NCBI GenBank assembly: GCA_947442625.1
Contig: CANEWJ010000005.1
Location: 1 to 44,277, forward strand
From: Chitinophagaceae bacterium
GTDB taxonomy: Bacteria > Bacteroidota > Bacteroidia > Chitinophagales > Chitinophagaceae
Direction: 5' to 3'
Length of the DNA: 44,277 bases
Shown here: positions 1-9,031 of the stretch, piece after piece
How positions within the stretch are numbered: position 1 is the first letter of the stretch
Layout: each line of letters begins with the position of its first letter
Program-made: the position numbers and the translations under genes
Notes under the pieces: model-generated
Seen by the model: only the letters and a program-made list of their open reading frames with translations
Database searches by the model: none
What the model was told of the DNA's origin: nothing

Positions 1-155
1 AAGTAACCCTGAGCATAAAATCAAGATAAAAAGATATTTTAAGCTAAATTTGCTTTGGGGCTGTAGCATAATTATGGCAGGCAAAATTAGTCAATTTAAG
101 TTGTAAGATTTTGTGAAGATTGCCAACGGCTTACCAAACTAAATGAAATTCAAAT
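1..155. promoter_or_regulatory. Left-edge intergenic region with two opposed promoter-like boxes
   Basis: No gene is supported here. Bases 45-52 read TAAATTTG on the + strand, matching the Bacteroidota -7 consensus TAnnTTTG, and would give the amidase gene a leader of roughly 95 nt. Bases 82-89 read TAATTTTG on the - strand and could drive a gene leaving the window to the left; the only candidate start is an ATG on the - strand at 16 with five codons visible. In related genomes an LptD gene is often divergent from this amidase, so that is a guess for the missing neighbour. Neither box has a clear -33 TTTG, so both calls are weak. Confidence 0.3.
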
Positions 156-1043
156 ATGGCAAAATCGCTGCATGCTTTTTCTCTGGTTTTTGCTTTAGGG
201 CTGATAACGGGTTCAATGGTGATAGCACAACCTGTTGTCCGCCAACAAAAAATCAAAACCATCATCATTGATGCCGGCCATGGCGGAACAGACCCTGGTG
301 CCCGCGGTGAATATTCAACAGAAGCGCAAATTACCCTTCAAATTGCCCAAAGGTTGGACACTTTGCTCAGGAATGAGATTCTGGATACACGGATTGTGAT
401 GACCAGACATGAGGATGTTTATCATTCTGTTACCGAGAAGGCCAATTTTGCCAACAGGGAAAATGGCGACCTGTTTGTATGTATTCATGTCAATGCTGCC
501 CCTCCCAAGAAAACCGTTACCGGGTATAAATCTGTGCCTTATTATAAAGGAAAAGGCAGTAAAAGAAAAAAATACTATAGGAAAGTGCCCATTTATTACA
601 CCTCTCCTAATCCTGCGCACGGAACTTCTACCTATGTTTGGGCTGCAGACAGGTCTGATGAAAAAGCAAAGGGGATTATTGAGGATGAAAGATTTGAATC
701 CTCTACTGAGGTGATGGATATTCCTGACGTAAATAGCCCAGAAGCAATGATCAAGGCTCGTCTCTGGTCTCAGAAGTTTTTTAAAAACTCAGTGAGACTG
801 GCTTCCATGATTGAAGATGAATTTGTGGCGGTTGGAAGGAAAAGCATGGGGGTTTTACAAAGAAACCACAAGGGAATCTGGGTACTTCAGGCCACCAACA
901 TGCCTGCTGTATTGATTGAAACCGGATTCATCACAGACAAAGATGAAGAAGCTTACTTGAACAGCGAGAGCGGACAAATTGAACTGACAAGGTCTATCGC
1001 CAATGCTGTGTTGAAATACAAGGCGATGGTGGATGGGAAATAA
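156..1043 (+). CDS. N-acetylmuramoyl-L-alanine amidase (Amidase_3 family)
   Basis: Zinc amidase that should cleave the bond between MurNAc and the stem peptide in periplasmic peptidoglycan, as AmiA/B/C do during daughter-cell separation. A hydrophobic signal segment (about residues 6-24) ends near VIAQ. The fold starts with IDAGHGGTDPGA (zinc ligand His42), followed by Glu56 in the next helix, a CIHVNAA strand with a second His, and a C-terminal ETGFITDKDEE carrying the catalytic Glu. Between the CIHVNAA strand and the following helix lies a Lys/Tyr-rich insertion of roughly 65 residues (about 118-185) that could shape substrate access. The gene heads a + strand run with the MlaD and OstA-like genes. 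Family assignment is firm; the septation role is inferred. Confidence 0.93.
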   Translation: MAKSLHAFSLVFALGLITGSMVIAQPVVRQQKIKTIIIDAGHGGTDPGARGEYSTEAQITLQIAQRLDTLLRNEILDTRIVMTRHEDVYHSVTEKANFANRENGDLFVCIHVNAAPPKKTVTGYKSVPYYKGKGSKRKKYYRKVPIYYTSPNPAHGTSTYVWAADRSDEKAKGIIEDERFESSTEVMDIPDVNSPEAMIKARLWSQKFFKNSVRLASMIEDEFVAVGRKSMGVLQRNHKGIWVLQATNMPAVLIETGFITDKDEEAYLNSESGQIELTRSIANAVLKYKAMVDGK

Positions 1044-1074
1044 GGGTTTAGGGGGAAAGAAAATGAATTAATTT

Positions 1075-2061
1075 ATGATGAAAATATCTAATGAGACAAA
1101 GATCGGTGCGTTGACGGCTGTATCCATCACATTGCTGATCCTGGGTTTTAATTTTTTGAAAGGCAAAAACGTCTTGGTAAAAAAAGCAACCATGTATGTC
1201 ACTTTCAAAAGAGTGGAGGGCCTGAATGTTGCAGACGGAATCAAAATCAATGGATTAAGGGTGGGTGCTGTTGAAGGACTCAAAGAAAAGGACAAGGACC
1301 TTACAGAGGTTGTTGTGTCTTTTCAGCTGCTCAAAGAAATCAATATTCCGACAGACTCTTATGCCAAAATTGTTGCAACTCCTCTTGGATCAACTGCCAT
1401 TGTTATCACCATGGGCAGTGCCAAAACCTTCTTGAACGAAGGGGATACATTGAAGGGAATGGAAAGCAAAAGCATGGTGGAAGACCTGAAAGAGACGCTT
1501 CAACCAACCGTTGAAAATGTCAACAGAACCTTGGCCACCCTAGACACTACAATCAAAAAAATAGGCAATGTTTTCGACAATGATGCCAAACAAAATATTG
1601 GCATGATCCTGAAAGAGCTGGCTTTGACAACAGAAAACCTCAACAACATGCTCGAACCCGGAAAAGGCAGTCTCGCCGAAACCATCGACCATGCTAGCGC
1701 ATTTACAGCAAACCTCAAAGAAAACAATGACTCCATTTCAGCGTTGGTTAATAACCTGACAAAGGCATCAAGGGATCTGGCTACAGCTGATATTAGCAAG
1801 ACCATTTCCTCATTGGAGAAGGCCACCACTTCCCTCAATACCATCCTGGTTGGTATCAAAGACGGCAAGGGAAGTCTTGGCAAGTTTGCTACTGATGAAC
1901 AATTGTACAAGAACCTGAACAGCACCAGCAACAGCCTCAACGTTTTATTGCAGGATTTGCGCCTGCATCCCAAAAGATATGTTCAGGTGTCTGTATTTAG
2001 CAAAAAAGACAAGACTGGCCCGCTAATGGCTCCCCTCCCCGATTCCTTGTCCAAACAATAA
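1075..2061 (+). CDS. MlaD/MCE family lipid-transport protein
   Basis: A single transmembrane segment (about residues 10-27) anchors the protein in the inner membrane, followed by one MCE domain (about 38-115) and a long helical region rich in Asn, Thr and Leu heptads (about 130-290). That architecture is typical of MlaD-like proteins, which form hexameric rings and move phospholipids between the membranes with an MlaE permease and MlaF ATPase. Neither partner is encoded next to it. It starts 31 bases after the amidase and ends 2 bases before the OstA-like gene, so cotranscription is likely. A second Met codon directly follows the first, so the start is uncertain by one residue. Confidence 0.88.
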   Translation: MMKISNETKIGALTAVSITLLILGFNFLKGKNVLVKKATMYVTFKRVEGLNVADGIKINGLRVGAVEGLKEKDKDLTEVVVSFQLLKEINIPTDSYAKIVATPLGSTAIVITMGSAKTFLNEGDTLKGMESKSMVEDLKETLQPTVENVNRTLATLDTTIKKIGNVFDNDAKQNIGMILKELALTTENLNNMLEPGKGSLAETIDHASAFTANLKENNDSISALVNNLTKASRDLATADISKTISSLEKATTSLNTILVGIKDGKGSLGKFATDEQLYKNLNSTSNSLNVLLQDLRLHPKRYVQVSVFSKKDKTGPLMAPLPDSLSKQ

Positions 2062-2063
2062 AA

Positions 2064-3638
2064 ATGCACAAACAAGGAACTGTCGTCCTGATTTTTTTTC
2101 TATTCGGCCTCCTGCAACAATCCCAGTCGCAGGAAAAAGCAACTGACAGCATTGCGCCTCCAACGGATAGCTCCAGGTTCATTCAAATCATCAAGGCCGA
2201 AATATTCAGAAGGGTCAAACAGGATTCAACAGGAGACCTCAATCTCTTGATTGGCAATGTATTGATGAAGCAGGAGAATACGCTTTTCTATTGCGATAGT
2301 GCAGTACAAAATGTCAAGTTGAATCAGCTTGAAGCATTTGGGAATATCCATATCAATGATGCAGACAGTGTACACACCTACTCTCAATACCTAAAATACA
2401 AAGGTGATACCAGAATTGCAGAGCTGAAAAAAAAGGTAAAACTTACCGACGGAAAAGGTGTACTTACCACCGAAGCCCTGGAATACGATGTGAATTCCAA
2501 AATTGGCACCTATCTTAACGGCGGAAAGGTGGTTAACGGAGAATCAGTATTGACCAGCAAGGAAGGATTTTATTACACTGACACCAAGGAAGTATATTTC
2601 CAGAAAAATGTCAAATTGGTTGATCCAGAGTATACCATGACAACGGATACTTTGTTGTACAACCTCAACTCAGAGGTTGCTAGTTTTGTTGCAGCAACAA
2701 CCATCAACGACGGAAGGTCCAGGATCCGCACCAGGGAAGGATTTTACGATTTAAAAAACGGAAAAGCCAGTTTTACCAAGAGGCCCATCATTGACGACAG
2801 TGTTCAAACGGTGATTGCAGATAAGATCGATTATGATAAAAAATCATCCTCGGGTCTGGCCGATGGAAATGTATTTTACAGAGATTCCGCACAGGGGATT
2901 TCCATGCTGGCGGGTACAGCTGCATTCAACAATGAATTCAAGACCATCAATGCCTGGAAGCGCCCCATGATGGTGTTCAAGCAAGACAATGATTCGCTAT
3001 TTATTGCAGCCGACACACTCTACTCTGCTTATCTTAAAAAAGACACTGCACGTAAAATCAACAGTGATACCATCCGCTTTTTCAAGGCTTACCACCATGT
3101 GAAGATATTCTCAGATTCACTGCAGGGAAAATCTGACAGCCTCTACTACTCCAGCCTGGACTCGGTTTTTCGCTTCTATGTTGAACCGGTTTTGTGGGCA
3201 CAGGGAAGCCAGATTTCAGGAGATACACTCTATCTTTTCACCAAAAATAAAAAAGCAGACCGGTTTCAGGCCAACGAAAATGCCTTTACCGTTAACCGCA
3301 CCCCTGAAGGACTTTTCAACCAGTTGAGGGGCAACAACATGATTGGGCAATTTGTTGATGGTGAAATCGATCAATTCAAAACCAAAGGCAACAGCGAGAG
3401 TTTATATTACTTACAAGACCAGGACAGTTCCTACGTGGGATTGACCTATTCCATGGCAGATGCCATCATCATGAAATTCATCAAAAAAGAATTGAAAAGG
3501 GTGACTTGGATCAATGGCGTCACAGGCACCACCTATCCCATCAAGGAAATACCGGAGGACAAAAAAGAATTGCGTGGCTTCAAGTGGCTGGAAGCATTGA
3601 GGCCAAAATCTGTTGCAGATCTCATCTCAATACAATAA
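2064..3638 (+). CDS. OstA-like / LptA-related LPS transport protein
   Basis: The 524-residue product has a signal peptide (about 1-22, ending QSQSQ) and repeated beta-rich segments with motifs such as GNVLMKQENTLFYCDSA, YNLNSEVASF and GDTLYLFTKN. This is the OstA_2-type repeat fold of LptA/LptD N-domains, which bridge the periplasm and carry lipopolysaccharide to the outer membrane. It is far longer than E. coli LptA (about 185 residues), consistent with several OstA units in tandem. It sits 2 bases after the MlaD gene and 2 bases before the antiporter gene. The LPS-bridge role follows from the family and is not shown here. Confidence 0.85.
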   Translation: MHKQGTVVLIFFLFGLLQQSQSQEKATDSIAPPTDSSRFIQIIKAEIFRRVKQDSTGDLNLLIGNVLMKQENTLFYCDSAVQNVKLNQLEAFGNIHINDADSVHTYSQYLKYKGDTRIAELKKKVKLTDGKGVLTTEALEYDVNSKIGTYLNGGKVVNGESVLTSKEGFYYTDTKEVYFQKNVKLVDPEYTMTTDTLLYNLNSEVASFVAATTINDGRSRIRTREGFYDLKNGKASFTKRPIIDDSVQTVIADKIDYDKKSSSGLADGNVFYRDSAQGISMLAGTAAFNNEFKTINAWKRPMMVFKQDNDSLFIAADTLYSAYLKKDTARKINSDTIRFFKAYHHVKIFSDSLQGKSDSLYYSSLDSVFRFYVEPVLWAQGSQISGDTLYLFTKNKKADRFQANENAFTVNRTPEGLFNQLRGNNMIGQFVDGEIDQFKTKGNSESLYYLQDQDSSYVGLTYSMADAIIMKFIKKELKRVTWINGVTGTTYPIKEIPEDKKELRGFKWLEALRPKSVADLISIQ

Positions 3639-3640
3639 TT

Positions 3641-4903
3641 ATGATGATTGCAATTTTTATCATTGGCTATCTGGCCATCGCATTTGAGCATCAAATCAAG
3701 CTCAACAAGGCCTCCAGTGCGTTGCTTACTGGTGTTATTTGTTGGACAATCTATGTTTTCAGTGGTATTTCACATGATAAGGTACACCATGAATTGCTGG
3801 AACACATGGGAGAAATATCTGGCATCCTGTTTTTTCTTTTGGGTGCCATGACCATTGTTGAGCTGATAGACGCGCACGATGGCTTTGATCTCATCTCTTC
3901 AAGTATCAAGACAACGAATAAAAAATATTTACTTTGGATCATTGCCATCATCGCTTTTTTCCTGTCTGCAGTGCTTGATAACCTGACCACTACAATTGTA
4001 TTGATTTCACTCACCGCTAAACTCATTCACGACAACAAAGACAGGTTGATTTTTGCCGGGATGATTGTAATTGCGGCCAATGCTGGAGGAGCATGGTCAC
4101 CCATTGGAGATGTAACCACCACCATGCTTTGGATTGGTGGTCAGATTTCTGCCATTGAAATCATGCGGGCTGTTTTCATACCAAGCATCATCGCTGTCAT
4201 TATCCCTTTACTGGCATTGGGATTTGGATTAAAAGGGAATGTTGAAATGCAAGAAAAAACAACCAATCTTCATCATGGGGTCAAATCATCTACCCGAAAC
4301 TTCGTTTTGGTAATTGGTCTCTCGTCCCTTCTTTTTGTGCCTGCTTTCAAAGCCCTCACCGGATTACCACCATTCATGGGCATGTTGTTTTCGCTTGGAG
4401 TCATGTGGTTGATCACTGAATTCATTCACAGTGGCAAAGACACCTTAGACAAGGACAACCTTTCAGTAAACCATGCCATCAGAAAAATTGATACACCCAG
4501 CATCTTGTTTTTCTTGGGGATATTGATCAGTGTTGCAGCATTGCAATCATCTGGTGTGTTGACTGATGTGGCAGGGAAATTGACAGACTTGATTGGCAAC
4601 CAAAAATTGATTGTCACCAGTCTTGGTATTCTCTCTGCCATCATTGACAATGTTCCATTGGTAGCGGCTACACAAGGCATGTATTCATTAACAGAGTTTC
4701 CCAAAGACCACCCATTCTGGTTGTTCATGGCTTATTGCACAGGAACAGGGGGAAGTATCCTTATCATTGGTTCTGCTGCAGGAGTTGCGGCAATGGGCTT
4801 GACCAACATTGAATTCTTCTGGTACCTCAAGAAAATTAGCCTCTGGGCTTTGCTGGGCTATCTGTCTGGTGCATTGGTATTCATTGCCATGAACTGGTCA
4901 TGA
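3641..4903 (+). CDS. nhaD: NhaD-type sodium:proton antiporter
   Basis: A roughly 420-residue integral membrane protein with about 11-12 hydrophobic segments, including AVLDNLTTTIVLISL, ANAGGAWSPIGDVTTTMLW and AIIDNVPLVAATQGMY. The paired, partly unwound DN motifs and the ANAGGAWSPIGD stretch are characteristic of NhaD antiporters in the ion transporter superfamily, which exchange sodium or lithium for protons at the inner membrane. The open frame extends upstream to 3506 inside the OstA-like gene, but the hydrophobic protein begins at the ATG at 3641, two bases after that gene's stop. Translational coupling to the envelope operon is therefore likely. Family call is firm; ion specificity is inferred. 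Confidence 0.9.
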   Translation: MMIAIFIIGYLAIAFEHQIKLNKASSALLTGVICWTIYVFSGISHDKVHHELLEHMGEISGILFFLLGAMTIVELIDAHDGFDLISSSIKTTNKKYLLWIIAIIAFFLSAVLDNLTTTIVLISLTAKLIHDNKDRLIFAGMIVIAANAGGAWSPIGDVTTTMLWIGGQISAIEIMRAVFIPSIIAVIIPLLALGFGLKGNVEMQEKTTNLHHGVKSSTRNFVLVIGLSSLLFVPAFKALTGLPPFMGMLFSLGVMWLITEFIHSGKDTLDKDNLSVNHAIRKIDTPSILFFLGILISVAALQSSGVLTDVAGKLTDLIGNQKLIVTSLGILSAIIDNVPLVAATQGMYSLTEFPKDHPFWLFMAYCTGTGGSILIIGSAAGVAAMGLTNIEFFWYLKKISLWALLGYLSGALVFIAMNWS

Positions 4904-4930
4904 CCCAACATCTTGGAAAATTAGCATTGA

Positions 4931-5875
4931 TCAATGCCCTTTTGCAGCCAGAAAACGTTCTGCATCAATGGCTGCCATGCAACCACTGCCTGCTGCAGTA
5001 ATGGCTTGTCTGTAGTGCTTATCCTGTACATCACCACAAGCAAAAACCCCTTCAACATTGGTCTTAGAACTTCCTGGAATGGTCTTGATATATCCTGCTT
5101 CATCCATCTCAAGAAATTCGTTAAAAATGGAAGAATTGGGCTCATGGCCAATGGCAACAAAAAATCCTGAAATCGGAATATCTTGTTTTTCTCCTGTTTT
5201 GTTGTTGAGGATGCGGACGGCTTCAACCTTTTTGTCTCCAAGGATTTCATCCGTTTCCGTATTCCAATACATTTTAATGTTTGGTGTATTGATCACACGG
5301 TCTTGCATCACCTTTGAAGCACGCATCTGGTCCTTGCGGATGAACATGTGAACGGTAGTCGCCAGTTTACTGAGGTAATGGGCTTCTTCTGCCGCAGTAT
5401 CCCCTGCACCAACTATGGCCACTTCTTTTCCCCTGAAAAAGAAACCATCACAAACAGCGCAGGCACTCACACCGTATCCGTTCAGTCGTTGCTCACTTTC
5501 AAGGCCTAACCATTTGGCAGAGGCGCCGGTGGCAATCACAACAGTATCTGCATGCATTTCTTTTTCTTCGTCGATCCAAACCTTGAAAGGCTGAGAAGAA
5601 AAGTCAACTTTTGTTGCCAAACCATAACGGATATCAGCGCCCATGCGTTTGGCCTGCTTTTCAAAATCAACCATCATTTCAGGACCCTGAATCCCTTCAG
5701 GATACCCGGGATAGTTTTCCACTTCAGTTGTGATGGTAAGCTGACCGCCGGGCTGGATACCCTGATACAAAACCGGATGTAAATTTGCCCGGGATGCATA
5801 AATGGCTGCAGTATACCCTGCAGGGCCAGAACCAATAATCAAACAGCTTACTTTTTCTATGGTGGATGTGCTCAT
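4931..5875 (-). CDS. trxB: Thioredoxin-disulfide reductase
   Basis: This cytosolic FAD enzyme uses NADPH to reduce thioredoxin. The 314-residue sequence has the FAD-binding GSGPAG motif (15-20), the redox-active CAVC (Cys139 and Cys142), the NADPH-binding GAGDTA (156-161) and a C-terminal FAD loop GVFACGDVQD. Length matches bacterial low-molecular-weight TrxB. Its 3' end converges on the antiporter gene with 27 bases between them and no obvious terminator. Upstream at 5896-5903 is a - strand TATTTTTG promoter-like box. A thioredoxin gene, its expected substrate, lies far away at 42070. Confidence 0.96.
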   Translation of the reverse strand: MSTSTIEKVSCLIIGSGPAGYTAAIYASRANLHPVLYQGIQPGGQLTITTEVENYPGYPEGIQGPEMMVDFEKQAKRMGADIRYGLATKVDFSSQPFKVWIDEEKEMHADTVVIATGASAKWLGLESEQRLNGYGVSACAVCDGFFFRGKEVAIVGAGDTAAEEAHYLSKLATTVHMFIRKDQMRASKVMQDRVINTPNIKMYWNTETDEILGDKKVEAVRILNNKTGEKQDIPISGFFVAIGHEPNSSIFNEFLEMDEAGYIKTIPGSSKTNVEGVFACGDVQDKHYRQAITAAGSGCMAAIDAERFLAAKGH

Positions 5876-5895
5876 GTTGTTAATTTTACTGTCTG

Positions 5896-5903
5896 CAAAA
5901 ATA
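5896..5903 (-). promoter_or_regulatory. Promoter -7 box candidate for trxB
   Basis: On the - strand these bases read TATTTTTG, an exact match to the Bacteroidota TAnnTTTG element, 20 bases before the trxB start codon. No convincing -33 TTTG is seen at the expected 17-21 bp further upstream, so the call rests on one short AT-rich motif. Confidence 0.4.
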
Positions 5904-5978
5904 AAGTTAAAGGACTAGAGTTTAACATTTAAGCCCTACTATTTGTCTGAGGGCATAAAAGAATGACGAAAATAAATG

Positions 5979-6860
5979 TTAACGGGGGATGATGATGGTC
6001 CTGTACTGGCAACCATATCCACCAAAATAACCAAGGGCATCATTGTTGATGTTGGACAGGATGCGAATCGGACTTGAAAACGGATTACCGACACTTTGAA
6101 AGTTGAATTCACTGGTTCTCCAAAAATCATAGGTCTGTTTGTCAATGTTGCAAAGCTTGATCATCACAGTATCCCCCCTTTTAAAGTAGGATGTGCTGTC
6201 TGAGAACTGGGTGTTCTTATCAAACCCTTTGTCTACTGGTACGGTGTATTGCAGGCCATCAATTATCTGATCATCAAATACACTGTTGAATCCGGGAAAG
6301 AAAGGCTGTTGGCCCAATTTGGTAAAAAAACGGATATAATCACCAAGGCCTGGCTTGTCTTTTGCCCTGATCATTACATTGACACGGTTGCTGTCTTTTG
6401 CCAGAGGAACTTTTTCCCACCATAGGGAGTCAATTTTTCTTGTGGTTTCAGGAATAGTGGTAGTTGCACTGTATACCTTACCCTCTGCCTCAATGACCAT
6501 GCTGTAAGATGATTTGAGTTTCCCCAAAAAGGACAAAGATGGGCCAGCAGTGGTATAAAAATAGATTTTATTGCCAGTGGAAATTTTAATAGAATCTTCC
6601 CTGAGCAATACCTCAGTTGTCCCATCCGTAATGCGCACCTTTGCGTTGCGAACAAAAGATGAGGAAAGCACGGCAGGATCAATCTTGCTGAAATAATCAA
6701 GGCTTTTGGAAAGGAAAACCATGGGTGGACGGCCATTTTCAATGGTAGCATCAACAACCAATCGGCTCTGGCTGGCATCTAAGGTTATGTTGATGTTCTT
6801 TTCACAGCTTACTATCAATAAACAGAATAAAATGATAATCAAATACCTCATAAAATACAA
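5979..6860 (-). CDS. DUF4249-family lipoprotein
   Basis: The 293-residue protein starts with a lipoprotein signal (RYLIIILFCLLIVSC), so it should be lipid-anchored in the envelope. The body (INITLDASQSRLVVDATIENG, then beta-strand-rich segments and a late CNIDKQTYDFW) fits DUF4249, a Bacteroidota-specific family with no established function. DUF4249 genes commonly sit beside a TonB-dependent receptor; here none is adjacent, so this is a solitary copy between trxB and the sigma factor gene. An alternative start lies three codons downstream. Genes on both sides run the same way, with a strong terminator separating it from the sigma factor gene upstream. Confidence 0.8.
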   Translation of the reverse strand: MYFMRYLIIILFCLLIVSCEKNINITLDASQSRLVVDATIENGRPPMVFLSKSLDYFSKIDPAVLSSSFVRNAKVRITDGTTEVLLREDSIKISTGNKIYFYTTAGPSLSFLGKLKSSYSMVIEAEGKVYSATTTIPETTRKIDSLWWEKVPLAKDSNRVNVMIRAKDKPGLGDYIRFFTKLGQQPFFPGFNSVFDDQIIDGLQYTVPVDKGFDKNTQFSDSTSYFKRGDTVMIKLCNIDKQTYDFWRTSEFNFQSVGNPFSSPIRILSNINNDALGYFGGYGCQYRTIIIPR

Positions 6861-6883
6861 ACAAACAAATGGTGGAAGAGTTC

Positions 6884-6909
6884 AAAAAAAAGCCCCGCAT
6901 TTGCGGGGC
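6884..6909 (-). terminator. Rho-independent terminator after the sigma factor gene
   Basis: An 8-bp GC-rich perfect stem (GCCCCGCA with TGCGGGGC, 6892-6899 and 6902-6909) is followed on the - strand by eight T residues (complement of A at 6884-6891). It lies 13 bases after the sigma factor stop codon. Confidence 0.9.
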
Positions 6910-6922
6910 GCTAAGTTAGTTT

Positions 6923-7780
6923 TTAACCTAAATATGCTTTCAGCGCATTGCTGTAACGGGCTTTTTGAAGGCGTTTGATGGCCCTTTCCTTGATCTGGCG
7001 GATACGCTCTTTGGTAAGATCATATTTCTGACCAATTTGCTCAATGGTAACACCATTTTCACCATCCAATCCGAAATATGCATTCACGATCTCGGCTTCA
7101 CGTGGGCTCAGTGATTTGAGTACACGGCGGATCTCTGCACGAAGGGAATCCTTCATTACATCATCATCCGTATCATCACCCCCTTGCAGGAGATCACCCA
7201 TGGCCACGTCTTCGGCTTCGTGCACTGGTGCATCTAAAGAAGTATGGCGGGTATTGCTTTGGAAAATATTGTTGATCTCTGTTTCGCTCATTTCCAGGAT
7301 CTCAGCAAGCTCCTCAGTTGATGGCTCACGCTCATGCTCCTGCTCAAAAGCCATATAGGCTTTGTTGGCCTTGTTGTAGGTACCAATCTTGTTTTGCGGA
7401 AGACGAACCAGACGGCCTTGTTCAGCCAAGGCCTGAAGGATGGATTGACGAATCCACCACACAGCATAGGAAATGAATTTGAAACCTTTTGTTTCATCAA
7501 AACGTTGTGCGGCCTTGATCAAACCAAGGTTTCCTTCATTGATAAGATCAGAAAGAGAAAGACCCTGGTGCTGGTATTGCTTTGCAACCGAAACCACAAA
7601 ACGAAGGTTGGCCTGAACCAATTTATCCAATGAACGCTGATCATTCATTTTAATCCGCTGGGCAAGAATGGTTTCCTCTTCCGGCGTGATCATGGATATT
7701 TTAGAAATTTCTTGAAGGTACTTTTCTACCGCCTGTGAGTCGCGGTTGGTAATCTGTGTAGCTATTTTTAATTGCCTCAT
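6923..7780 (-). CDS. rpoD: Primary RNA polymerase sigma factor (sigma-70 family, RpoD/SigA)
   Basis: The 285-residue protein contains sigma-70 regions 1.2 (VEKYLQEISKISMITPEEE), 2 (RFVVSVAKQYQHQGLSLSDLINEGNLGLIKA and the KFISYAVWWIRQSI helix), 3 (residues about 130-190) and 4 (LSPREAEIVNAYFGLDG, then an EQIGQKYDLTKERIRQIKERAIKRL helix-turn-helix). It lacks region 1.1 and the long non-conserved insert of E. coli RpoD. This compact form is the normal housekeeping sigma factor of Bacteroidota and recognises TTTG / TAnnTTTG promoters. It is divergent from the threonine aldolase gene across 228 bases and followed by a strong terminator. Confidence 0.95.
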   Translation of the reverse strand: MRQLKIATQITNRDSQAVEKYLQEISKISMITPEEETILAQRIKMNDQRSLDKLVQANLRFVVSVAKQYQHQGLSLSDLINEGNLGLIKAAQRFDETKGFKFISYAVWWIRQSILQALAEQGRLVRLPQNKIGTYNKANKAYMAFEQEHEREPSTEELAEILEMSETEINNIFQSNTRHTSLDAPVHEAEDVAMGDLLQGGDDTDDDVMKDSLRAEIRRVLKSLSPREAEIVNAYFGLDGENGVTIEQIGQKYDLTKERIRQIKERAIKRLQKARYSNALKAYLG

Positions 7781-7871
7781 GGTAGAATTTGGGTCTGTCT
7801 TCGAAAGACGGGTGAGCAGTCTTGGCGGGTTGCCAATGCTGTATTATTTTGAAATGGTAGGGTACTGATTG

Positions 7872-7879
7872 CAAAATTA
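7872..7879 (-). promoter_or_regulatory. Promoter -7 box candidate for rpoD
   Basis: The - strand reads TAATTTTG here, about 92 bases before the rpoD start. A TTTG at 7894-7897 lies only 14 bp upstream, shorter than the usual 17-21 bp, so the -33 assignment is doubtful. The rest of the 7781-8008 intergenic region shows no other clear feature except the box serving the divergent gene. Confidence 0.35.
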
Positions 7880-7996
7880 AAATTCATTTTCCACAAATCA
7901 TAGGCATTGAACAAAAAATGCCGTTTTTTTATGGAAATCAATAAAATATGTGGACCAAAAGTTGAAAACAATGGGATTTAACCGGTTTTGTTGAAT

Positions 7997-8004
7997 TAAT
8001 TTTG
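7997..8004 (+). promoter_or_regulatory. Promoter -7 box candidate just before the threonine aldolase gene
   Basis: TAATTTTG matches TAnnTTTG exactly and ends only four bases before the ATG at 8009. With the usual 4-8 base distance from this box to the transcription start, the mRNA would begin at or next to the A of the start codon, implying a leaderless message. The -33 element is not clear. Confidence 0.45.
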
Positions 8005-8008
8005 CCTG

Positions 8009-9031
8009 ATGACCATAGATTTAAGATCGGATACCGTCACAAAGCCCTCAAAAGACATGCTCGACGCAATGCATCAAGCACCGGTCGGGGATGATGTTTT
8101 TCATGAAGATCCATCCATCAATGCACTGGAGGCTTTCGCGTCATCAATGTTTGGAAAGGAAAAAGCCCTTTTTTGTCCCAGTGGCACCATGACCAATCAA
8201 ATTGCCATCAGGTGTCATACCCAACCTGGAGATGAGGTCATTTGTGACGAACTTTCGCATATTTACCAATACGAAGGCGGCGGAATAGCCTCCAACTCCG
8301 GCGCATCAGTTGCATTGCTACACGGTGACCGCGGCAGGATTACCGCCTCCTTGGTGGAAGCATCCATTCACAATCCTGATGATATCCATAAACCAGTTTC
8401 CAGGCTTGTGGTTTTGGAAAATACTGCCAACCGTGGCGGCGGAAGCTGTTATGCGTTCAATGATATACTAAAAATTGGCACTGTTGCCCGACATCATGGC
8501 CTCTCCTTTCACATTGATGGGGCAAGGTTATTCAATGCGTTGGTTGCTAAGGGAGAAACAGCATTGCAGTATGGTGAAGCTTTTGATACCATTTCTATTT
8601 GTCTGAGCAAGGGACTGGGCGCTCCAGTTGGCAGCCTATTGCTAGGAGATGCTCACTTCATCAAAAAAGCCAGGCGCATCAGAAAAGTATTTGGTGGTGG
8701 CATGAGGCAGGCTGGCAGTTTGGCGGCAGCAGGATTATATGCATTGCAGCACAATATAGAACGATTGGGTACAGATCATGCACATGCCAAGGCCATTGAG
8801 GCAATGCTCAAGAGAAAATCCTTTGTGAAGGAAGTTGTGCCCGTAGAGACCAATATTGTCATTGCAGAATGCATGCCAGGTTTCAACCTTCCCGCATTCA
8901 TTTCCAGCATGAATGAAAAGGGAGTGTTGTTTTTTGCCATCTCCCCCACCCGCTTCAGGATGGTTACACACTTGGATATCAATGCAGACATGATCAATCA
9001 ATTAGAAGACATTTTAAAACAATACAACTAA
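8009..9031 (+). CDS. Low-specificity L-threonine aldolase family (PLP beta-eliminating lyase)
   Basis: Cytosolic PLP enzyme expected to cleave threonine or allo-threonine to glycine and acetaldehyde. The N-terminus [14 protein letters not shown] is strongly conserved in the family and fixes the start. Visible elements are [10 protein letters not shown], the [13 protein letters not shown] cofactor-phosphate region, [10 protein letters not shown] with the PLP-pairing Asp, and [15 protein letters not shown], where Lys201 is the expected Schiff-base lysine. Length (340) is typical. The stop codon overlaps the first base of the next gene's ATG, so the pair is probably translationally coupled. Stereospecificity cannot be read from sequence. 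Confidence 0.92.
   Translation: MTIDLRSDTVTKPSKDMLDAMHQAPVGDDVFHEDPSINALEAFASSMFGKEKALFCPSGTMTNQIAIRCHTQPGDEVICDELSHIYQYEGGGIASNSGASVALLHGDRGRITASLVEASIHNPDDIHKPVSRLVVLENTANRGGGSCYAFNDILKIGTVARHHGLSFHIDGARLFNALVAKGETALQYGEAFDTISICLSKGLGAPVGSLLLGDAHFIKKARRIRKVFGGGMRQAGSLAAAGLYALQHNIERLGTDHAHAKAIEAMLKRKSFVKEVVPVETNIVIAECMPGFNLPAFISSMNEKGVLFFAISPTRFRMVTHLDINADMINQLEDILKQYN

Noticed and set aside
5933-5954. Possible terminator hairpin (GCCCT / AGGGC) between trxB and the DUF4249 gene
   Set aside because: Only five pairs with a 12-base loop and no T-run on the - strand; too weak to call.
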